A DNA stretch of 64,000 nt from Macrophomina tecta (lineage: Eukaryota > Ascomycota > Dothideomycetes > Botryosphaeriales > Botryosphaeriaceae), in assembly GCA_024180945.1 (NCBI GenBank), contig JAKSGN010000033.1:62001-126000 (forward strand). Direction: 5' to 3'. The translations under genes and the position numbers were made by a program. The first letter of the stretch is position 1; every line of letters starts with the position of its first letter. A model generated the notes under the pieces. The model did no database searches. It was not told the DNA's origin and worked only from the letters and a program-made list of their open reading frames with translations. Of this stretch, positions 56,848 through 64,000 are shown piece after piece.

Positions 56848-57909
56848 CCATCGAGGGAGGACCCATGGTACCGCATCCGGAGTCTAAGTGGCCCCACTGG
56901 CGAGAGATCTGCTTGCGCTCTTGTTAGTAATGGAAATTTTTTGATTGCACTTTACCTTCATGCCTGCGGCTTGAGACAACGAATCTTGATGCATGGTAAT
57001 AAGCTTCCTTGCGAGCAGAATCAGACTCCCGGATGTTCATGTTCCGCAAGTTTGTTAACGCTTGTGTCCAGATCACTGCTCGACTTCCCTCAAGTCTGAC
57101 TACACCTAATGCTGGAGCTCAAGGATTAAGTTGATGGGCGTGGACTGAATGTTTCGCCTAAACTTCTGGCTGCTTGGTCGGGCGTCAGCCTTGACCAACC
57201 CGCAGGGCCAGTGAGTAACGATCTCCCGATCCCGCTAGCAGATTGAGGCAATCAGCTCGGCAGGCCCGCCAGCACGGCAACGCGGGTTTCCTTATACTGA
57301 GCCTCCCGCCATCTTGGCCATGCGTAGTGGCGTCCGTATGAACCGGACATTGCACTCCGGGAAAGAAGTGCTGCGGCACAGCCCGGATTGATTCGCACGC
57401 AATCGGTAGAAAGCAAACGGTCCTGCGCGTCACACCGGAGGTCACACCTTTCTAAAGCAAGTTCACTATTCCAGGTTCACCAATGGGCCGAAGGGAAAAC
57501 CGACCACGCTCCCAGGTACATGCGAAAGTCCTTAGAAAATAGAAAAGGAGTGCCGTGGCACTTCCCGTTTCGGTAGATGAAACATCGTTTCACGATCCTC
57601 AATCGCGCCAAGCGGTTTAGCGCTCCCGAGGTCTCCACCGCGCCGCGGGACTGTGTTCATTCTCGGCAACGAAGCCTGTAGGCGAGGTGTTCTGTGGCTT
57701 GGAAGGCGCGCTTGTTGCCGAAGCGCCCGGACGTCTCCCGGTAGTTGAGGCCGTGGTTCAGGAGGAGGATGAGGGAAGTAGCGTGGTGGATGGAGGGCTA
57801 AATGTTTTATATTGCCACGGTCGGCGCAACGTGCTTTCCTCGCCATTCGTTCTCTTGCGTGCTTCGTCACAGCCTACGCTCTTTTCTGTTTCAATTGTCA
57901 GTCAATACT
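56848..57909. other. Upstream region of the pectin lyase gene
   Basis: About 1 kb with no supportable gene. A CT-rich leader (about 57850-57905) precedes the ATG. Overlapping frames at 57185-57870 show no domain. Confidence 0.45.
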
Positions 57910-59522
57910 ATGTTCGGTCGTTCTCTTCTTGCCACCGCCTTTCTGGCCTCGCTGGTCGCGGCGCAGAGCAATGTCGTCGGGTCAGCAACTGGTTTCGCTG
58001 CGGGTGTGACTGGCGGTGGTGATGCCACCCCTGCCGTTCCAGCTGATATTGATGAGTTGACTACCTGGCTCACTGACGACGAGCCGCGTGTCATTCTCCT
58101 GGACAAGGAGTACAACTTCCTTGAGTCGGAGGGAACCAAGACGGAAGACGGTTGCCGTCCGGACAGCAACACCTGTGGGGTAAGTGGACGAATGCTCTCT
58201 CATGTAGCAGTGAGAGGACAGTCAGCTGACGATGAGGCTCAGAGCTCCGGCCAAGATGCCCTTGATGGACCCAACTGGTGCAGTGCCAGCTATCCCACTG
58301 TTTCGGTGACCTATGATGTTGCCGCTACCAACCCCATCGACGTCAAGTCTAACAAGTCCGTCATCGGTGTCGGGGACAAGGGCGTCATCAGGGGCAAGGG
58401 CTTCCGCTTTGTCAACGGCGTCTCCAACATCATCTTCCAGAACGTCCACGTTACGGAGCTCAATCCGCAGTATATTTGGGGAGGCGATGCCTTCCAGATG
58501 TCCGGCTGTGACCTCATCTGGCTGGACCACGTCAAAATCTCTTTGATTGGCAGACAGTTTCTCGTCACCGGATACGAGAGCGCTGGACGGGTGACCATCT
58601 CCAACTGCGAGCTTGACGGCCAGACGAGCTGGAGCGCTAGCTGCAACAACGAGCATTACTGGACGGCGCTCTTCCTCGGTGATGGCGATCAGATTACACT
58701 AGCCAACAACTACATCCACGACACTAGCGGAAGGTCGCCAAAGGTTGGCGAGTCGTCGACCATCCACGCCGTCAACAACTACTTCGAGACGAACAAGGGG
58801 TAAGCAAACAGATGTAAATTAAATCAGCGGGGGAGACATGCTGACAGCTGCCAGCCACAACTTCGACATTGAGCAGGGCGCTCAGATTCTTCTCGAGGGC
58901 AACGTCTTTCAGGACTGCAAGACTCCCATGAGCGAGGCTGCCCTGGCTGTTACCAGCGGTCTCTTCAATACGCCCACTAGCAGCGATGCCGCCAAGTGCT
59001 CCAGTGCCCTCGGCCGTGAATGCCAGTTGAACACTCTCACCGACTCTGGCGATTTCGGATCCTTCACCGACACCACCGTCGTGACGGCGATTGGCAAGGC
59101 GGATTCCATCTGGGAGGCCATGGCCGCAGACGAAGTTGCCGCTTACGTCAAGGCCAACGCTGGCGTCGGGAAGCTGGAGTCCTCTTCTTCCTCGACCTCC
59201 TCTTCCAGCTCCACCACCTCGGCTGCCGCTGTCAAGGCTACAGAGGAGACTACCAGTGCCAGCGCAGCGTCGGCCACCACTTCCAGCAAAGCGCCCGCCT
59301 CTACCTCGAGCGCGGCGGCCACCGAGAGCACCGGAGCTTCTTCGTCTGGCGCTACCGTTGCCCGTTGGGGCCAGTGTGGTGGCAAGTCATACACCGGATC
59401 GACCACCTGTGCGGACGGCGCCACCTGCACCGTTCAAAACGACTGTAAGTACTGTCGGCAGCAACCATTGAATGCGGAAAGCTAATGGGTGATGATCAAC
59501 AGGGTACAGCCAATGCCTCTAA
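57910..59522 (+). CDS. Secreted pectin lyase (PL1) with C-terminal CBM1
   Basis: Enzyme cleaving methyl-esterified homogalacturonan by beta-elimination. The signal peptide is [20 protein letters not shown]. Beta-helix motifs include [42 protein letters not shown] and [20 protein letters not shown]; the active region is [20 protein letters not shown], where GRQ and WxDH place it with pectin lyases rather than calcium-dependent pectate lyases. [20 protein letters not shown] and SGRSPKVG follow. A Ser/Thr/Ala-rich linker of about 60 residues leads to a fungal cellulose-binding module ([17 protein letters not shown]... and, after a last intron with donor GTAAGT, WYSQCL). Three introns, all in frame; stop TAA 59520-59522. 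Pectin lyases with a CBM1 are much less common than bare ones. It pairs functionally with the pectin methylesterase at 44190. Confidence 0.92.
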
Positions 59523-60672
59523 GCGATCGACCTTGGAGTCAGGGCAGTCAGGGAGTACGGGTCGGTTGCTCGTAACGATATCTTGTAAATACTTAATTGT
59601 TCGGATATGTTCACGCACGTGGCCTTTTTTGTATGGTGTGCAAGATTTCCGCAAACGTACATCCATCTCACATCCAAATGAAAGCTTAAGTCGGCATCCA
59701 TAGCTAAGCCATTCTCAAAATCGCATGTACCGTGCCAGGCATTGTGTCGCTCCTGCGCGGAGGGGGGTAAGTTGACGCGAGGATGTTTGGCGTCCGGGAG
59801 GGCGAAATGTGGATCTCTAGAGTAGCTCAAACGGCCCGTCGCGGGGATAACGTAGCGCCAGGCGGGAGGCCAAAAGTGGGGGGGTGTTCACGCTGCCCAG
59901 TGGATCGAGGGATCTGGCCGCGGACGGAGGCGGGCGGACCGAAGTTATCCCGAATATCACGTGCCATGGTCGCCGTGCCGCAACTCCCAACCTCCTCAAT
60001 TTCGCGACCGGGCACCATCAGTGACCCTCTCTCCATCGCCCACCCATCCCCCATCATCCCCGATTGCATCGCTCCCCATCGCCCCCATCCGCAGCCGCTC
60101 CTCTCGTCCCGACCCTGACCGCCATAATCACCATTTCTTGCCTTCAGTCCTCGCCCACCTCCGTTTCATCCCGCGACCGCATTTCTGCGTTCATCAGCAA
60201 CGGTACCCACTCCCGGTTCGTTTCCATCGTCGAGCTCAGAGAACAAAGGCGGACCGCCGCCGCTCCATCATCTCATCACACCACTCCATAGGCATCGCTC
60301 ATCGCCTTGCCGTGCGTGTCTGCCGGACCGCTCCCAACCCGACGTATCCCGACCCTGCGAACAGGCCAGCTGTCCAGCTTCTACCCACGCGAACGGACCA
60401 GTGTCGTCTGGCCTCCCTTCGCTGGAAGAACTGGGGTCTGTAGGTGCCCCTTTGAGGCGACCGTTCGTTATTCCGGTGCGTCGCGTGCAGTGGTCCCGCT
60501 GGACCGCGTGGAGTGCGTGCTTCGTTGTGGAACTTTGAGTTATCTGAGTTGCGGAGGGGATCTTGGGGTAACCTGCAGAGTGTCTTCCCTACGCTTTGCG
60601 GGGTTACGGCGGGCTAATGTGCTCTGGCGGAGGAGGGTGTATACAGATAAATGACATTGATATTTCTCTACC
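59523..60672. other. Intergenic; no supportable gene
   Basis: About 1.15 kb; the 59980-60300 part is C/T-rich and probably leader or promoter of the next gene. Frames on both strands show no domain. Confidence 0.45.
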
Positions 60673-62067
60673 ATGGCTTCCGCTGCTGAGAAACTGGCTA
60701 TCCACAATGCCCCGGTCAGAGTTGATTGGAAGTGCAACACCGACGGAGAATCGAAGCGCTTGCACGTAACACTTGACTTTGGTCTCTATGCGTCTCGTGG
60801 CGAAGCCTACTTCAAGCTCCGCGTGCCTATCGGCTTGAGAGGCCGCGGGAAGAAGACCAACTTCTATTTCTTCCTCCGACTTGAACATTGTACCTCCCTC
60901 CAGCTGAACGACAAGCCAGATGCTGTGTCACCATCGATCAAGAGCTCGTTCGTGCAGAGCGGCGAATGCTCTGAGCCGGATAGCATTGTTGCTCTCCACT
61001 GGATGTTCACACAACCTGGTGTCTTCATTGGGCCTCAGTCGTCTATACATCCGAAACCGGGCAAGGAAGAGAAGACGCTAGGGTTGATGAAGTCACTTGC
61101 CCGTGCGAACGCGTTCACATTGTATCTGCCAGTGCGCAAACTTGAGCGATCTCTCGTTCAGTCGGCATCAACTCTTGTAGTCGAAAACGGACTGAAGTCG
61201 ACCCGAGATGAATACCTGTTCGAACGCCTCTATTCTGGAAAAGGCGGCTTCCCAATCGACCTTGGCTCTGATCAACTGCGCCATGACAGCCCGCCCTCCT
61301 ACGACGAACTTGGTCCATCTCCCCCTCCGCCACCCAAGAGACCAAGACAAGGTAGCCGTACGTATTGTTCATGCGCTTCGAGCCATTTCACACTGACATC
61401 GCATGTAGCTTCGTCCCCGACTTCCTCGAAGAAAGCCAAGCAAGACCAACTCGACCATTTCCAACACCAACTGTCCGACAAGCCCGCAGCGAAGAATTTG
61501 CATGCCGGCCAGTGGAAGGCGGATGTCTGGCAACAAATGCTCGAGGCGCAGCTGGCCGCCTTGTCAGAGGAAGTCGCTGACGTCCGCAGGAGAGTGAATG
61601 ACACTCATGTTCTGCAAGCCTCTCAGCCCGTGGACGGTACCAAAGGCAGGCTTGACCAGATCGAGAAGCAGATGGAATTACTGCGGAACCAGATGGAGGC
61701 TCTGCAGGAGAGCTTGCAGCATGCATCTGATGAACGGGAGCGGGCGCTGGAAAGGCGCGTTGAGCGGCGGCTGGAGTTGCGTTTGGAACAACGCTTTGAG
61801 GAACGCTTCGCTCAAGCCTGGAGAGACGCGAGTGAAGCTCTGGAGGAGCGCTTCGAGCAGCGAATGGAAGAAAGGCTCGATGAACGACTGGATCCAGCCA
61901 TTGATGACGTTGTCGAAGAAACCGACGTTCGGATTGAAGAAAGGGCGCTTCAGATTAAGGATGACATGCAATTGTTTGTTCGGGAAGAGCTGCAGAATGT
62001 GAAGGAAGAGCTGAGAGATGGATTTGACCTGGGCAATGCCGTCCTTCGTGTTGAGTTCGAGCGTTGA
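60673..62067 (+). CDS. Unknown protein with Glu/Arg-rich coiled-coil C-terminus
   Basis: The frame of 464 codons is open throughout. A 57-nt stretch within it (donor GTAGCC at about 61352, acceptor TGTAG at about 61408) could be an in-frame intron, giving 445 residues. The N-terminal part (1-190) looks globular: VDWKCNTDGESKRLHVTLDF, FYFFLRLEHCTSLQL and a SIVALHWMFTQPGVF segment. A Pro-rich linker (PPSYDELGPSPPPPPKRPRQ) contains a basic, NLS-like run. The C-terminal 180 residues are predicted helix: AQLAALSEEVADVRRRV, then a striking run with four-residue periodicity (RRVE, RRLE, LRLE, QRFE, ERFA) and EERFEQRMEERLDERLD. This composition is that of a coiled coil or single alpha-helix. I recognise no family; a nuclear location is a guess from the basic run. 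Confidence 0.75.
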   Translation: MASAAEKLAIHNAPVRVDWKCNTDGESKRLHVTLDFGLYASRGEAYFKLRVPIGLRGRGKKTNFYFFLRLEHCTSLQLNDKPDAVSPSIKSSFVQSGECSEPDSIVALHWMFTQPGVFIGPQSSIHPKPGKEEKTLGLMKSLARANAFTLYLPVRKLERSLVQSASTLVVENGLKSTRDEYLFERLYSGKGGFPIDLGSDQLRHDSPPSYDELGPSPPPPPKRPRQGSRTYCSCASSHFTLTSHVASSPTSSKKAKQDQLDHFQHQLSDKPAAKNLHAGQWKADVWQQMLEAQLAALSEEVADVRRRVNDTHVLQASQPVDGTKGRLDQIEKQMELLRNQMEALQESLQHASDERERALERRVERRLELRLEQRFEERFAQAWRDASEALEERFEQRMEERLDERLDPAIDDVVEETDVRIEERALQIKDDMQLFVREELQNVKEELRDGFDLGNAVLRVEFER

Positions 62068-62397
62068 AGTGGACCAGACGGCGGATCATCCGGTGGTGTT
62101 ATTCATTCAACACTGGTCGATTGAGCTCAAAGCATGCTCTGCAAGGCAACAAATAGGATAGCTCCCACGGAAGCGCGGCTGAGCCTCCCTCTGATCTCAC
62201 GCTGATCGTTTCACCAATAACATCCAACCCCATGCTGACGCAAGTGTGGCTTAGCGAGTGATCCAGCCAGCCCCTCACTCCAGGCAGCAGGCGAGGACTT
62301 CGCTGCGCCTCATAATTCAGGAAAGATTTATATGTCCAATTAAGGCTGATGGATCCCGCCTGTTCTCATCTCGCGCGAATCCCAAACGATAACAAGT
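62068..62397. other. Intergenic; upstream of the HET gene
   Basis: About 330 bp; nothing notable. Confidence 0.5.
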
Positions 62398-64000
62398 ATG
62401 GCTCCGATTGCAGAGGTCAGTACCAGTTTCGTTGGATCGAGGCACCCAAACGAACGGATATATTCTTCCCACAAACTATGTCAGACATGTCGATGTGTGT
62501 TCCTGGATGCAGACTTGACCGATTCCGGCAGAAGAAGGTCCGGACGACATCACTCAACCTTCAAAGCTCTACAGAAATCCGGGCTCAGTGGCTGTCAGCT
62601 TTGCCAGATGATATCTGCAGCCTCCTCAGAGAGAGATTGCCCACACAAAGCAATTGGAAAAGACGAGTCTGCGTGGTATATTGATGCAATTTGCTGGCTC
62701 GTGGCTCTACCTGGAAGCCCATTCCGGACGTTATCGTTCCGGTACGGTCATGAGCCGCGCCAGTTGATCATCCACAGCACTTCAGGTACGTGAGCCTGAT
62801 CGTATTCTGGAACTCAATCTGATGCAACCCAGCTGGGTATGACGTCCCGACACCGATCTGGAGCGACTTCACTGGATCAGAATCGAGTTTGCAGGCGGCA
62901 AAGAGGTGGCTCTTGGGCTGTAAAAGTGGACACTTGATATGCAACAAGCGGCCATCTAGCCTCAGCTTCTTACCATCTCGTCTTGTCGACGTCGGATCAC
63001 CAGGCTCCTCGCCCCCGCAGCCTCCTCGTCTGTGCACAAGAGAGCAAATAGCACAGGGAACTCACTACTTTACATTGAGCCATCGTTGGAGAGTCCACAT
63101 GGATAGTAATACGCTGACGAGGAATTCGCTCATCCAATTTTCGAGAGAGATTCCGGCCGCTGCAATTAGCCCGAATTTCCAAGATGCCATGCGCGTTGTC
63201 AGGATGCTTGGCTACCGTTACATTTGGATCGATGCGCTCTGCATTGTCCAAGACTCGGATGAAGATTGGCGTGCCGAATGTTCTCAAATGGGTGACGTTT
63301 ACCGCAATGCCATCTGCAACATATCACAGGACAATTGGGACAGTCTCTTCTCCTCTCGAGATCCCCGGTCATTAGAGCCCATCATCATTCGGTCAGAGAA
63401 GGAGGATGAAGAAGATCACCGTTGGGTCATCCATCACCGCACCCCAGGTTCCGAGACCCTTCTTCGCGAGGCCCCATTGTACACTCGTGGATGGGTTATT
63501 CAAGAATGGTTCATGGCGCCGCGCATCCTACACTTCGGCGAGATAATCACATGGGAATGCTGCGAAGGCTCGGCCTCCGAGGCATTTCCCACGTTTGAAC
63601 GCGGGAGAAAGGTGTTGAACTGGTCCCGGAAAAGTAGCCTCATTGATGAGCAACTCCAAGGCGTGTCGGCCTGTTTAGCAGCCTGGTCGGATCTTATTGT
63701 GACGTACTCCAACACCGGGCTGACATTGTCACGGGACAAACTGCCGGCCATCTCCGCGGTTGCTAAGGAAATCCACGGCCACCTTCGAGAAGCAGGTGGA
63801 GAAGTCGAGTACTTGGCAGGCTTGTGGTCCCAGTGCTTCGCCCAACAGTTGCTTTGGCTATCCGAAAGGAATAAGCGCCCACCTTCGTACCGAGCTCCAA
63901 CCTGGTCGTGGGCTTCCATTGATGGATTCGTCAAACCCGCCAAACCACTCGAATCGCTAGAGAAGAATGTTATTCCCGAGATCCTGCAGACGCATATTAC
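62398..64000 (+). CDS. HET (heterokaryon incompatibility) domain protein, 3' end beyond window
   Basis: Protein of the fungal HET-domain family, linked to non-self recognition and programmed cell death in heterokaryons; most family members have no tested role. Exon 1 is 62398-62785; an intron (donor GTACGT, acceptor ACCCAG) rejoins at 62833. The N-terminal Cys-rich part (LCQTCRCVFLDAD; LSGCQLCQMI) is typical. The HET domain follows: GTHYFTLSHRW, then YRYIWIDALCIVQDSDEDW, ECSQMGDVYRNAICNIS, LYTRGWVIQEWFMAPRILHF and, further down, RAPTWSWASIDG. The usual WG after the first motif is replaced by WRVHMD. The frame is open at the window end, so the stop and any C-terminal domain are unseen. Confidence 0.9.

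Noticed and set aside
1..64000. CRISPR arrays or bacterial-type operons
   Set aside because: No regularly spaced repeats; introns and gene families are those of a filamentous fungus.

Overview
The window is nuclear DNA of a filamentous ascomycete (Pezizomycotina). Genes are broken by short GT-AG introns of about 47-110 nt. The content is typical of that group: Zn2Cys6 regulators, MFS carriers, a P450, a berberine-bridge-type flavin oxidase, a HET-domain protein, secreted plant-cell-wall enzymes and one transposon relic with a RIP-like mutation pattern. I cannot name the species. The pectin and glycan enzymes suggest a plant-associated or plant-decaying lifestyle.

Left part (1-14.5 kb): a short-chain dehydrogenase, a RIP-degraded transposon relic, an MFS carrier divergent from a carotenoid/stilbene-cleaving oxygenase, a secreted short tyrosinase convergent with that oxygenase, a polytopic membrane protein of unknown role, then a graveyard (about 12.5-14.5 kb) with fragments of a TPR/CHAT protein, a polyketide-synthase enoyl-reductase domain and an SDR N-terminus. 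The oxygenase/tyrosinase/MFS/SDR group looks like a small phenolic (stilbene or lignin-fragment) module.

Middle (16-33.5 kb): a monocarboxylate-type MFS carrier and a Zn2Cys6 regulator share a 143-bp divergent promoter. Then come a second Zn2Cys6 regulator with an AflR-like finger, a P450, a 600-residue protein of no recognised family and a secreted FAD oxidase. This resembles a metabolite cluster with regulators, tailoring enzymes and exporter but no recognisable backbone enzyme. A small PhiA-like secreted protein follows, then almost 6 kb with no supportable gene.

Right part (39-64 kb): a secreted GH2 glycosidase, a pectin methylesterase and a CBM1-bearing pectin lyase. The two pectin genes are separated by a three-layer nest of transposons. 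A hAT element (45384-56839, TSD CATTAAAG) carries in its transposase gene a complete Tad/I-like LINE (46000-54579, 16-bp TSD, TTTA-repeat tail), and the LINE carries in its RNase H domain a second, apparently intact hAT element (46992-49716, TSD AAGTTCAC). All target-site duplications are perfect and every reading frame rejoins in frame when the inserts are removed, so the insertions are recent and their order is fixed. The window ends with a coiled-coil protein rich in Glu/Arg and a HET-domain gene cut by the window edge.
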